64,000 nt of DNA from contig NZ_JBJXRK010000004.1 in the NCBI RefSeq assembly GCF_046224405.1, forward strand, positions 62,001 through 126,000, written 5' to 3'. The position numbers and the translations under genes were made by a program. Under the pieces are notes generated by a model. The model was given only the letters and a program-made list of their open reading frames with translations, was not told the origin of the DNA and ran no database searches. This stretch comes from Gudongella sp046224405 (GTDB lineage Bacteria; Bacillota; Clostridia; Tissierellales; Tissierellaceae). Below are positions 36,379 to 44,026 of the stretch, in pieces; the first letter of the stretch is position 1; every line of letters starts with the position of its first letter.

Positions 36379-37725
36379 CTATTCCACCTTGGCAACAGGG
36401 TAGTTGCCCGAGAAACATCCCCTACAGAATCCGTTTTCTTCACCTGCAGCCTTGATAAGACCTTCCAGGGATATGAAGTATAAGGAATCCGCACCAATCT
36501 CTTCCCTGATCTCTTCTACACTCATATAGCTTGCAATAAGATTTTCCTCTGACGGGGTATCCACACCCAGATAACAGCTGTGAGTCACAGGAGGTGAAGA
36601 AATCCTCACATGAACCTCCCTGGCCCCTGCATCCTTAAGCATTTTGACCGTCCTTTTGATGGTTGTACCCCTTACTATGGAGTCATCAACTAGCACCAGG
36701 CTCTTACCTTTTATATTTTCCCTCAATGCATTCAGCTTGATCCTTACACCCTGCTCCCGTATTTCCTGGGTGGGCTCTATAAAGGTCCTTCCCACGTACC
36801 TGTTCTTTATTATCCCTTCAGTGTAGGGAATTCCAGATGCTTCTGCATATCCAATGGCTGCAACAATTCCAGAGTCAGGTGCACCGATAACTATGTCCGC
36901 CTTTGTTGGATGCTCCCTGTACAGCTGCTTGCCTGCTTCAGACCTTGAAATATAAACGCTTTTGTCATCGATTATGCTGTCAGGTCTTGCAAGGTATACA
37001 AGCTCGAAAATGCAAAGGCTTCTTTTTTGAGAATCCTTATGGATGGTAGTAAGTCCATCCTTGTCTATCATCACAATTTCACCAGGCTCCACATCCCTTA
37101 CCAGCTCTGCCCCAATGGTGTCAAAGGCAACTGTCTCCGAAGCCACTATGTAGTCATCTCCGATTTTACCTATTGACAGGGGCTTGAGCCCGTGGGGATC
37201 CCTTGCGGCCACAAGTCTGTCATTGGTCATTGCAACCAGGGCGTAGGAACCCTCCACATCCTTAAGGGCATCTATCATTGCCTGATTGAAATCATTCTTA
37301 TGGTACTTGGCTATAAGGGTTGCAATCACCTCAGTATCAAGGTCGGTCTGGAAGATCGCTCCTGCATCCTCCATATCCTCCCTTATCTTCATGAAGTTCA
37401 CTATGCTTCCGTCAAGGCAAATTCCAAGGGCTCCCCTTCTGTAGCCAACCACTAGGGGCTGGGCGTTGGCCTTGTTCTTGGCCTCGAAATGGGCTGCATA
37501 TCTTACATGACCGATTGCAATGTTTCCCCTCAGCCTATCTATTGTCTCATTGTTGAATACCTCATTTACAAGCCCAAGTTCCTTAACATAGTCCACAAAT
37601 CCGTTGTTGTTTACAGCTATACCTGAGCTGATCTGACCCCTGTGCTGGATTGCATAAAGACCGTAGTAGACATAAGGGGATACGTGTTCATTTGTACTGC
37701 TGAAAACTCCGACAACACCACTCAT
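36379..37725 (-). CDS. purF: Amidophosphoribosyltransferase with degenerate glutaminase domain
   Basis: PurF commits PRPP to purine synthesis. This 448-residue homologue has an intact PRPP site (LVDDSIVRGTT about 353) and the four Fe-S cysteines (SLCIFE, HSCYLG, FCRGC). The N-terminal Ntn glutaminase is altered: the nucleophile Cys after the initiator Met is Ser (MSGVVGVF), QHRGQES is QHRGQIS, and the oxyanion-hole HNGN is LDGS. Glutamine hydrolysis is therefore probably lost and free ammonia used. ATG at 37725 follows GGGGAGG with good spacing; no upstream Cys-starting propeptide is encoded. It lies between purE and purM. Confidence 0.93.
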   Translation of the reverse strand: MSGVVGVFSSTNEHVSPYVYYGLYAIQHRGQISSGIAVNNNGFVDYVKELGLVNEVFNNETIDRLRGNIAIGHVRYAAHFEAKNKANAQPLVVGYRRGALGICLDGSIVNFMKIREDMEDAGAIFQTDLDTEVIATLIAKYHKNDFNQAMIDALKDVEGSYALVAMTNDRLVAARDPHGLKPLSIGKIGDDYIVASETVAFDTIGAELVRDVEPGEIVMIDKDGLTTIHKDSQKRSLCIFELVYLARPDSIIDDKSVYISRSEAGKQLYREHPTKADIVIGAPDSGIVAAIGYAEASGIPYTEGIIKNRYVGRTFIEPTQEIREQGVRIKLNALRENIKGKSLVLVDDSIVRGTTIKRTVKMLKDAGAREVHVRISSPPVTHSCYLGVDTPSEENLIASYMSVEEIREEIGADSLYFISLEGLIKAAGEENGFCRGCFSGNYPVAKVE

Positions 37726-37739
37726 CAAGTAACCTCCCC

Positions 37740-38219
37740 TTATCCGTTAAGCTGCTGATCTGCAGCTATGGTATCCTGAGCCATCTTCACCTTGTAGGCC
37801 TTGAATTTTTCTCTCAGCTCCGGATATTTGACAGATAGTATCTGCAACGCCAAAAGACCTCCGTTTTGTCCACCGTCTATTGCAACTGTGGCTACCGGGA
37901 CTCCCTTGGGCATCTGAACCACTGAAAGAAGTGAATCCAACCCATCCATTGTGGATGACTTTGCAGGTATTCCCACTACAGGAAGGGGTGACAGTCCTGC
38001 CAAGACCCCTGCAAGATGTGCAGCCTTGCCTGCAATTGCAACTATTACCTCCGTTCCGTTCTCTTCAGCCTTTTCTGCAAACTCCTTGGCAACATAGGGT
38101 GTTCTGTGGGCTGAAATAACCCTTAACTCATGCTCAACACCAAAATCCTCTAGAACCTGGATTACCTTGTCTCCGATTGGCTTATCTGATATGCTTCCCA
38201 TAATTACGCTTACCTTCAT
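37740..38219 (-). CDS. purE: N5-carboxyaminoimidazole ribonucleotide mutase (class I PurE)
   Basis: PurE converts N5-CAIR to CAIR, or AIR plus CO2 to CAIR in class II. The 159-residue protein has VIMGSISDKPIGDKV (substrate phosphate loop; the usual SDWxxM replaced by SDKPIG), ISAHRTP near 39 and GKAAHLAGVLAGLSPLPVVGIP near 66. The missing Trp after SD in the usual SDW motif is a mild variation. No purK is next to it in this window. It is the first gene after the downstream tandem riboswitch. Confidence 0.95.
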   Translation of the reverse strand: MKVSVIMGSISDKPIGDKVIQVLEDFGVEHELRVISAHRTPYVAKEFAEKAEENGTEVIVAIAGKAAHLAGVLAGLSPLPVVGIPAKSSTMDGLDSLLSVVQMPKGVPVATVAIDGGQNGGLLALQILSVKYPELREKFKAYKVKMAQDTIAADQQLNG

Positions 38220-38271
38220 ATCCTGAATCCTCCTTTAATTTTCTCGGTTAATTTATACCCAATAAATATAA

Positions 38272-38314
38272 AAGCCCAGGCGGGTAGGTTTAAGAAACCT
38301 ACCCGCCTGGGCTT
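38272..38314 (-). terminator. Riboswitch expression-platform terminator upstream of purE
   Basis: A very strong hairpin (AAGCCCAGGCGGGTAGG and complement) precedes a T run on the minus strand. Its 5' arm overlaps the conserved AAAAGCCC 3' part of the ykkC-type aptamer, so ligand binding there would block termination. Confidence 0.88.
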
Positions 38315-38396
38315 TTCTCCCTTCGGTGTGATGCCATTTTGGCATCTGTACCGCTTGGACCAGCTGAGAATATCTCACGGAACCCTAGGTACACTT
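38300..38396 (-). ncRNA. PRPP-class riboswitch (ykkC subtype 2b) upstream of purE
   Basis: The ykkC consensus is visible on the minus strand: ACCTAGGGTTCCG, CTGGTCC(A)AG, ACACCGAAGGGAG and AAAAGCCC. Association with purine genes and with a guanine aptamer fits the PRPP subtype rather than the guanidine or ppGpp subtypes. PRPP binding should favour antitermination of purE-F-M-N-H-D. Confidence 0.88.
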
Positions 38397-38397
38397 T

Positions 38398-38463
38398 CTC
38401 ATAGACAATGATTTACGGTCATTGGTAGAAACGTCCTCCCCCTATCAGAGGACATATATGAGT
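38398..38463 (-). ncRNA. Guanine-class purine riboswitch aptamer upstream of purE
   Basis: P1 CTCATA/TATGAG, J2/3 GTTTCTACC, loop CCGTAAA and J3/1 GTCTATGAG are in canonical order. The ligand-pairing nucleotide before UAUG is C, the guanine-type base. The aptamer begins two bases after the purC stop codon, so it is intercistronic, and is followed directly by the ykkC-type aptamer. Confidence 0.88.
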
Positions 38464-39150
38464 TTAGTCTTTTAGCATTATCTGTTCAAGCTTAAGTGGT
38501 TCAATGTACTCATCTCCCATAAAGGCCCTCATATTTCCGCCGGATATCTCATCTATCAGGGCAATATGATTGTCCTCTCCCACTCTGCCGAACTCAAATT
38601 TTATATCGTACAACTCAAGATCCTTCTTTGCAAGCTCTTCCTTTACAACAGCTCCTATTTCCTTTGTAAGGTCAACAAGAACCTTGTACTCCTCCTTGGT
38701 CATAATACCCAGCATCTCCAGTGCTTCGTCGGTTATTAGAGGATCGTTTCTGTCATCATCCTTAAGTGTGACTTCAACATATGAGTCAAGCTTCTGACCT
38801 TCCTCTGCATACATTCCGTATCTTCTCAGGAAGCTTCCCACGGCCCTGTATCTGCAAATAACCTCAACACCCTTACCGAAAAGGCTTGCAGGGAGTACTG
38901 TCATGGTGTTGTTGTCTATATCTGAATCCACAAAATGTGTAGGTATCCCCTTTTCATTCATCTTCTTGAAGAAAAATGTGGTCAGTCTAAGTCCAGCCTT
39001 GCCTGCACCCTCTATGCTCAATCCAACTGTGTTTGCGCCGGGATCGAATACCCCGTTTTCACCTGTTACATCATCCTTGAACTTCAAAAGGTAGTTCCCA
39101 TCCTCAAGCTTGTATACATCCTTGGTCTTTCCCTTATAAACAAATTCCAT
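38464..39150 (-). CDS. purC: Phosphoribosylaminoimidazole-succinocarboxamide synthase
   Basis: PurC (SAICAR synthetase) joins CAIR and aspartate with ATP. The 228-residue protein opens with YKGKTKDVYKLEDGNYLLKFKDD split by known ATP contacts, with GVEVICRYRAVGSF near 94 and IALIDEISGGNMRAF near 197. The conserved EVICR(Y/N)xxxGS motif is present. TAGGAGG lies 7 bases before ATG. It follows the NCS2 permease by 12 nt and is followed by the second tandem riboswitch, so it is transcribed with the permease and read through only conditionally into purE. Confidence 0.97.
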   Translation of the reverse strand: MEFVYKGKTKDVYKLEDGNYLLKFKDDVTGENGVFDPGANTVGLSIEGAGKAGLRLTTFFFKKMNEKGIPTHFVDSDIDNNTMTVLPASLFGKGVEVICRYRAVGSFLRRYGMYAEEGQKLDSYVEVTLKDDDRNDPLITDEALEMLGIMTKEEYKVLVDLTKEIGAVVKEELAKKDLELYDIKFEFGRVGEDNHIALIDEISGGNMRAFMGDEYIEPLKLEQIMLKD

Positions 39151-39162
39151 AATTTTTTCCTC

Positions 39163-40464
39163 CTAGATAAGTGTGAATTTCAGTACGAACAACAGGGCAA
39201 GTACCCACATAACCTTTGAAACTTCCTTAGTACGTCCCGTTAACAGCTTAAGTATTACGTATGAAACCATTCCGAATACAATTCCATCTGCAATGCTGTA
39301 TGCAAACGGCATCATGACAATTGTCAAAAATGCTGGTATGGCCTCTGTAAAATCTATGAAATTGATCTTTGTGATAGGTGTCATCATAAACAATCCAACA
39401 ATAACCAATGCAGGTGCTGTTGCAGCTGCAGGAATCATTGTGAACAGGGGTGCAAAGAAAAGTGCTATGGCAAACATTCCTGCAGTTGCAAGGGATGTAA
39501 GACCAGTTCTACCACCCTCGGCAACTCCGGCTGCACTTTCAACATATGTTGTTACTGTACTCGTTCCAAGACATGCTCCAACGATTGTTCCTACCGCATC
39601 GGCCATTAGTGCCTTTCCAACTCTTGGAAGTCTGCCGTTTTCATCCAGCATACCCGCCTTTGAGGATACTCCCGCCAGGGTTCCCACTGTATCGAAGATA
39701 TCCACGAACAGGAATGTGAACACAACAACCAGCATCTCCAGGGAGAAAATCTCCTCAAATCCAACAAACTTAAAGGCAACATCTGCCACTGATGGCGGAA
39801 GGCTAACAATGCTGAATCCCTCTGGAATAACTGTAACTCCCATAGGGATTCCTATTACTGTGGTTGCTATGATACCAATCAGTATAGCTCCACTTACTTT
39901 TCTTGATAAAAGATATCCTGTAATGATAATTCCAATGATTGCCACTGCTGCAGGACCTGAAGTCAGTTCTCCAAGGGCGACTATCGTTCCCTCACCTGTC
40001 CGTACGATGCCGGCACCGCTTAGTCCGATAAATGCTATGAATAGACCGATTCCAACTGATACTGCATGCTTAAGGTTTAGAGGTATTGAATCGAATATTG
40101 CCTCTCTAGCCTTCAATACTGATAATAGTATAAATATTAATCCTTCGATCAAAACTGCTGTCAATGCAAACTGCCATGATTTTCCCATGGGTCCAAGTAC
40201 GATTGTAAATGCGAAGAATGCGTTCAGACCCATTCCAGATGCAAGGGCAAAGGGGTACTTTGCATAAAGGGCCATTATAAGTGTTGCCACTATTGCTGAT
40301 ACAGTTGTAGCGGTGAATACTCCTCCTGGATCCATTCCCGTAGCCGATAGCATTCCAGGGTTTACTGCCAGGATGTAGGCCATTGTCATGAATGTTGTGA
40401 TACCCGCTAGAATTTCTGTCTTTACATTAGTGTTGTTCTCTTTGAGCATAAAAAACTTTTCCAA
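39163..40464 (-). CDS. NCS2-family purine permease (AzgA/PbuG type)
   Basis: A 433-residue polytopic permease of the AzgA-like branch, which imports guanine, hypoxanthine or adenine with protons. It begins MEKFFMLKENNTNVKTEILAGITTFMTMAY, and has the SGMGLNAFFAF and GTSTVTTYVESAAGVAEGGRTGLTSL motifs typical of this branch, plus a FLFVDIFDTVGTLAG motif. The start is TTG at 40464, 8 bases after AAGGAGG. It is the first gene behind a guanine/PRPP tandem leader, and purC follows. Confidence 0.94.
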   Translation of the reverse strand: MEKFFMLKENNTNVKTEILAGITTFMTMAYILAVNPGMLSATGMDPGGVFTATTVSAIVATLIMALYAKYPFALASGMGLNAFFAFTIVLGPMGKSWQFALTAVLIEGLIFILLSVLKAREAIFDSIPLNLKHAVSVGIGLFIAFIGLSGAGIVRTGEGTIVALGELTSGPAAVAIIGIIITGYLLSRKVSGAILIGIIATTVIGIPMGVTVIPEGFSIVSLPPSVADVAFKFVGFEEIFSLEMLVVVFTFLFVDIFDTVGTLAGVSSKAGMLDENGRLPRVGKALMADAVGTIVGACLGTSTVTTYVESAAGVAEGGRTGLTSLATAGMFAIALFFAPLFTMIPAAATAPALVIVGLFMMTPITKINFIDFTEAIPAFLTIVMMPFAYSIADGIVFGMVSYVILKLLTGRTKEVSKVMWVLALLFVLKFTLI

Positions 40465-40504
40465 CGAAAGTTCCTCCTTAAAATTTTTTCGTGGAAAAAA
40501 ATAT

Positions 40505-40546
40505 AGCCCAGGTGGGTAGGTCTAGCGAAACCTACCCGCCTGGGCT
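40505..40546 (-). terminator. Riboswitch expression-platform terminator upstream of the NCS2 permease
   Basis: AGCCCAGGCGGGTAGG pairs with CCTACCCACCTGGGCT (one G-T pair), followed on the minus strand by ATATTTTTTTCC. The 5' arm overlaps the AAAAGCCC end of the ykkC-type aptamer. Confidence 0.88.
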
Positions 40547-40629
40547 TTTATCCCTTCGGTGTGACACGCAATGTATCTGTACCGCTCGGACCTGCTGAGA
40601 AAATCTCACGGAACCCTAGGTACACTTTC
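40528..40629 (-). ncRNA. PRPP-class riboswitch (ykkC subtype 2b) upstream of the NCS2 permease
   Basis: ACCTAGGGTTCCG, CAGGTCCGAG, ACACCGAAGGGAT and AAAAGCCC are in order, nearly identical to the leader before purE. Variable arm sequences differ (ATACATTGCGTGT here), as expected for independently diverging copies with conserved cores. Confidence 0.88.
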
Positions 40630-40630
40630 G

Positions 40631-40697
40631 CTCATAGTGTGGTGATTAACGGTCACCAACTAGAAACATCCCAACCGTATTATGGGACCTATATGAG
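40631..40697 (-). ncRNA. Guanine-class purine riboswitch aptamer upstream of the NCS2 permease
   Basis: P1 CTCATA/TATGAG, GTTTCTAG in J2/3, CCGTTAA loop and ACACTATGAG in J3/1 with the guanine-type C before UAUG. It leads directly into the ykkC-type aptamer. Confidence 0.87.
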
Positions 40698-40718
40698 CCA
40701 TATTTAATTCACACTTTG

Positions 40719-40747
40719 AGTTTAACAGTTTGGTCTCCCTGTGTCAA
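40719..40747 (-). promoter_or_regulatory. Sigma-A promoter of the NCS2-purC leader
   Basis: TTGACA (40742-40747) and TAAACT (40719-40724) are separated by 17 nt on the minus strand, about 20 nt upstream of the guanine aptamer. Confidence 0.75.
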
Positions 40748-40864
40748 CCAGATAATATAAAACATATTCTCCATTCAAATGTCTCCATTTAGCCGTTTAC
40801 AGCGGCGCTACAAAGCAGTGCCCCGTGTTTCCAAGGCTTCTATGGGTTTCAGACTTTTACTGTC

Positions 40865-41515
40865 TTATTTCAATCTGAAGGTTGAATATCTGTGATTGTC
40901 TGTAAAGATAAAATCCAGGCCTGTCTTGTCTGAAATTACCTCCAAAGTCCTTGGGGTGTAGAAGGATATGTGACTTGCATCCCTTATATAGAACCAGTCC
41001 AGGAAGCCTTCCCTGTCCTGTGGATGAAAAAGGGTCATAATGGCAAGTATTCCATCCTCCCTTAACAGCCTCCCAAACAGACTAAAATACTCCAGTGGAT
41101 CATCTAAATGCTCCACAACTTCAGTTGAGGTTACAAGGTCATAGTTCTTATCCATATACACCCTATGGGTTGAATAGAACTTGTCGTAAATATCCATGTC
41201 ATAGCCGTAATCCCTTTCCATTATGGCTGAAAGCACGGGCTCTGGACCGCTTCCAAAATCAAGTCCCTTACTTCCCTCACCAATGAAGGGAACTACACTG
41301 GCATCAACAAAATCCTTGAGATACCTGACATATTTCCTATCATGTATTGAATTGTTGTGGTTCTCGTAAATCTCAAATTCCTCATCCGGACCTACATGGA
41401 TTGATGAATCCTTCCATATGAAATCACAGCTTGCACACTGATGGAATATCATTCCGAATTTCTCGTGGTGAAACTCCTCAGTTTGGCTATGGCAAATTTT
41501 ACATCCTTTATCCAT
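40865..41515 (-). CDS. Class I SAM-dependent methyltransferase with N-terminal zinc-ribbon
   Basis: A 216-residue protein. The N-terminus has CKICHSQ and CASCDFIW, a four-Cys ribbon (C5, C8, C28, C31). A Methyltransf_23-type Rossmann domain follows, with the SAM loop LDFGSGPEP near 82 and a later acidic strand (LVTSTEVVEHL) that is typical of family members. The opening resembles DUF-type methyltransferases next to metabolic genes. The target is unknown. It lies 16 nt downstream of a questin-oxidase-like gene, so the two form an operon. Confidence 0.82.
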   Translation of the reverse strand: MDKGCKICHSQTEEFHHEKFGMIFHQCASCDFIWKDSSIHVGPDEEFEIYENHNNSIHDRKYVRYLKDFVDASVVPFIGEGSKGLDFGSGPEPVLSAIMERDYGYDMDIYDKFYSTHRVYMDKNYDLVTSTEVVEHLDDPLEYFSLFGRLLREDGILAIMTLFHPQDREGFLDWFYIRDASHISFYTPRTLEVISDKTGLDFIFTDNHRYSTFRLK

Positions 41516-41531
41516 TTATCCTCCCTGTTTC

Positions 41532-42536
41532 TTATTTGGTCTTTTTGATCCTTCTAAGAGCAATGGTCTTCAATTGTGGTTTATTGAACATCCTGTCCAT
41601 CTGCCCTGCCGTGTAGGCCAGCTTAATTGTGTGAACATCTATGGATTTTGAAGCGAGAAGTCCTATCTCCTCCCAGGATTCCTGGACAAGGTCAACCTCC
41701 TCTTCCCTCACGCTCAATTCTTCCACCGTAAGAAGATGTGAGATTATACAGGTTGTCATAATATCTATTGCATATGAATAATCCTCAAAGAAATCCTTAA
41801 GTACCACCAAGGCGTGAAGTCCTGTTATGCAGTGAAGGACAACTATACTGTCAGTATCCCTGTAGGCAGGAACCAGAAGGTCCAAAAGGGCTCTGATCTT
41901 TTCCTGGGGTTCACCTTCCACCAAAAAACCTAGCTTGTTATACATGGGGTCCGAATAGAGGGCCTTGAGCTTCTTTCCCATGGTCTTCTCTTCCTTGAGA
42001 AGCCTTCCAATGTTGGGGTTGTTCAACAGATTCTCCATTTCATGGATGATCCTCTCCCCCTCAATGGAAACCTCAAAGGCTCCGGCACCCTTGTATCCTG
42101 TGATGTAATATGCGATTGCCCTTCTCAGTTCATGGATGTACTCCTTATCCTCCTGCATCCCTTCCACGGCATATGCAGTTCTTATAAGTGTATGGAAAAG
42201 CCCAGATGACATACCAAACTTGAGCTTGTCCAAAATCCTGAAGGTATATTCCCTCCAGTTATCCAGGGTAAGCTCCTCTTTCACAAGAGCCAGGCATGCC
42301 TCATAACCCTCTCTGTTCTCTACACATTTCCATATATCATCGGACTTCTGAAAGTCCTCCTGTACAGGGTTGATGGAGGCTCTCTGAATGTATGTCCTGG
42401 TGAATTCATCAGCTCCCTTAAGATCTCCAGTCAACTTGAAGTAGGCCAGCTGACCCATAGGCAGATGATTCACAAGATTTCCCTGATATGGAGAATATTT
42501 CTCCCCGTGACGATTTACTACTTCAGCGATACTCAT
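41532..42536 (-). CDS. Questin oxidase-like protein (DUF4243 family)
   Basis: A 334-residue mostly helical protein. Features shared with the questin_oxidase-like family are NHLPMGQLAYFKLTGD near residue 22, LKFGMSSGLFHTLIRTAYAVE near 105, and HCITGLHALVVLKDFFED near 238, with conserved histidines in each. Fungal relatives are Baeyer-Villiger-type oxidases, but bacterial members have no established reaction, and an oxygenase role would be odd in an anaerobe. It precedes the methyltransferase by 16 nt. Confidence 0.7.
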   Translation of the reverse strand: MSIAEVVNRHGEKYSPYQGNLVNHLPMGQLAYFKLTGDLKGADEFTRTYIQRASINPVQEDFQKSDDIWKCVENREGYEACLALVKEELTLDNWREYTFRILDKLKFGMSSGLFHTLIRTAYAVEGMQEDKEYIHELRRAIAYYITGYKGAGAFEVSIEGERIIHEMENLLNNPNIGRLLKEEKTMGKKLKALYSDPMYNKLGFLVEGEPQEKIRALLDLLVPAYRDTDSIVVLHCITGLHALVVLKDFFEDYSYAIDIMTTCIISHLLTVEELSVREEEVDLVQESWEEIGLLASKSIDVHTIKLAYTAGQMDRMFNKPQLKTIALRRIKKTK

Positions 42537-42699
42537 ATGGCTCCTCCTTACACTTGATACTCCATATTAAAATTTCTCTCCTATTCTATTTTACCAAATT
42601 AAAGCCCTTTAGTAAACTTTACCCAATTTTGACGTGTTTAGGGCTTTTGAATATATTTTCAAATAAAGCTTGCATTATACGCCGGCATGTGGTAATCTT

Positions 42700-42832
42700 A
42701 AGTAGAACTTGAATTGAGAGTAATAGCAACACAATAGATATTTCCTGCGGCAGTGCCTTGAGGTACACCTGTAACGAAATTATATTAGTTAGTTATTTAC
42801 GATGATTCAACAAAAAATTTCGGAGGTGCATT
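42700..42832 (+). promoter_or_regulatory. Long 5' leader of the cold-shock gene
   Basis: The gap before csp holds no ORF. It is AT-rich and carries CGGAGGTG 5 bases before ATG. Long leaders on cold-shock genes commonly sense temperature, but I see no diagnostic motif here, so a regulatory role is inferred from position only. Confidence 0.4.
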
Positions 42833-43030
42833 ATGCAAGGTACAGTAAAATGGTTTAACGCAGAAAAAGGATTTGGATTTATCACAGGACAAGACGGAAA
42901 AGATGTTTTCGCACACTTTTCACAAATTCAAAAAGATGGATTCAAAACACTTGAAGAAGGACAAGAAGTAGAGTTTGACGTAGTAGAAGGTCAAAAAGGA
43001 CTTCAAGCAGAGAATATCGTAACTCTTTAA
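42833..43030 (+). CDS. Cold-shock protein (CspA/CspB family)
   Basis: A 65-residue single-stranded RNA/DNA chaperone with the OB fold. RNP1 (KGFGFIT, about 13-19) and RNP2 (DVFAHFS, about 24-30) are intact, with the W at position 8 and the terminal VEGQKGLQAENI. The ATG follows CGGAGGTGC. The gene is monocistronic on the plus strand, with a long leader and a strong terminator. Confidence 0.97.
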   Translation: MQGTVKWFNAEKGFGFITGQDGKDVFAHFSQIQKDGFKTLEEGQEVEFDVVEGQKGLQAENIVTL

Positions 43031-43042
43031 TCAACGATAATC

Positions 43043-43079
43043 AATCCCTGAGCCAACGGCTCAGGGATTTCTTTTTTTT
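43043..43079 (+). terminator. Terminator of csp
   Basis: AATCCCTGAGCC/GGCTCAGGGATT hairpin followed by TTTCTTTTTTTT on the plus strand, between convergent csp and metA. Confidence 0.9.
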
Positions 43080-43082
43080 GTC

Positions 43083-44009
43083 TCAATATTTTATTGGTTC
43101 CATTTCTTCAATATTATATGGTGTCTCCTGATACACGCAGTAGTTCAGCCAATTGGAGAAGAGGAGCTGTGAATGGCTCTTCCACTTGACCTCTATCTCA
43201 CCCTGCGGGTCGTCATTGTCGAAATAGTTAACAGGCAGCTGATCCTTACCCTTTAAGAGATCCCTTTCGTATTCCTTCTTAAGTGTTTCCCTGTCGTATT
43301 CTCCATGACCCTGTACAAAGATCTGTCTCCTGTCAGCTATAGAGGAGATGTGAACCCCTGCCTCCTTTGACTGGGCAAGGATTCTCATTCCGGGAACCTT
43401 CTCAAACTCCTCCCTATCTATCTGGGTAAACCTTGAGTGCGGGGCATAGAAGGTATCGTCAAATCCTCTCATTAGCCTTCCTCCCACTGGAGTTACATCA
43501 TGCTTGAAAACTCCGAAGAGCTTATTATCCATACGGTGCCTTTCAAGGCCGAAATGGTGGTAAAGTGCTGCCTGGGCACCCCAGCAAATATGCATGGTGC
43601 TAAACACATTCGCCTTTGAGTATTCCATCAGCTGAACCAGCTCCTCCCAATAGTCCACCTCCTCGTATGGAAGGTTCTCAACAGGTGCACCAGTTATTAT
43701 CATTCCATCGAATTTTCTGTTCCTGATGTCCCGGAAGGTCAGATAGAAGTTATCAAGGTGGTCCTGTCTGGTGTTCCTTGATTCATGGGTTCTCATGTGC
43801 ACAAGATGGATGTTTATCTGAAGCGGGGTGTTTGCCAGCATCCTTATGAGCTGGGTCTCAGTCTCTATCTTTGTGGGCATCAGATTGACTATGCACACCT
43901 CAAGGGGCCTTATGTCCTGCCCGTAGGCTCTGGCATCCTCCATTACGAATATTTTCTCATTTTTTAGTATTTCAAAGGCCGGGAGAGTCCCCGGTATTAC
44001 AACTGGCAT
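43083..44009 (-). CDS. metA: Homoserine O-acetyltransferase (MetA family)
   Basis: A 308-residue MetA-type acyltransferase. Catalytic Cys142 is in MHICWGAQAALYH, and the His/Glu pair in QGHGEYDRETL. Residue 111 is Glu in TGAPVENL, the position where Glu favours acetyl-CoA and Gly favours succinyl-CoA, so the product is probably O-acetylhomoserine. This fits its partner metY, 17 nt upstream, which uses that product. Both are behind a SAM-I riboswitch. The start ATG at 44009 follows GGAGGAGG. Confidence 0.95.
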   Translation of the reverse strand: MPVVIPGTLPAFEILKNEKIFVMEDARAYGQDIRPLEVCIVNLMPTKIETETQLIRMLANTPLQINIHLVHMRTHESRNTRQDHLDNFYLTFRDIRNRKFDGMIITGAPVENLPYEEVDYWEELVQLMEYSKANVFSTMHICWGAQAALYHHFGLERHRMDNKLFGVFKHDVTPVGGRLMRGFDDTFYAPHSRFTQIDREEFEKVPGMRILAQSKEAGVHISSIADRRQIFVQGHGEYDRETLKKEYERDLLKGKDQLPVNYFDNDDPQGEIEVKWKSHSQLLFSNWLNYCVYQETPYNIEEMEPIKY

Positions 44010-44026
44010 ATGTCAACCTCCTCCCT

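Noticed and set aside
38272..38396. ykkC-type aptamer considered as guanidine-I or ppGpp riboswitch.
   Set aside because: Association with pur genes and with a guanine aptamer, and the ACACCGAAGGGAG form, favour the PRPP subtype. A covariance model would be decisive.
39173..40267. Long plus-strand open frame (about 364 codons) opposite the NCS2 permease.
   Set aside because: It is antisense to a strongly supported permease, has low-complexity Pro/Ser/Thr/Ile content, and has no recognisable motif or RBS.
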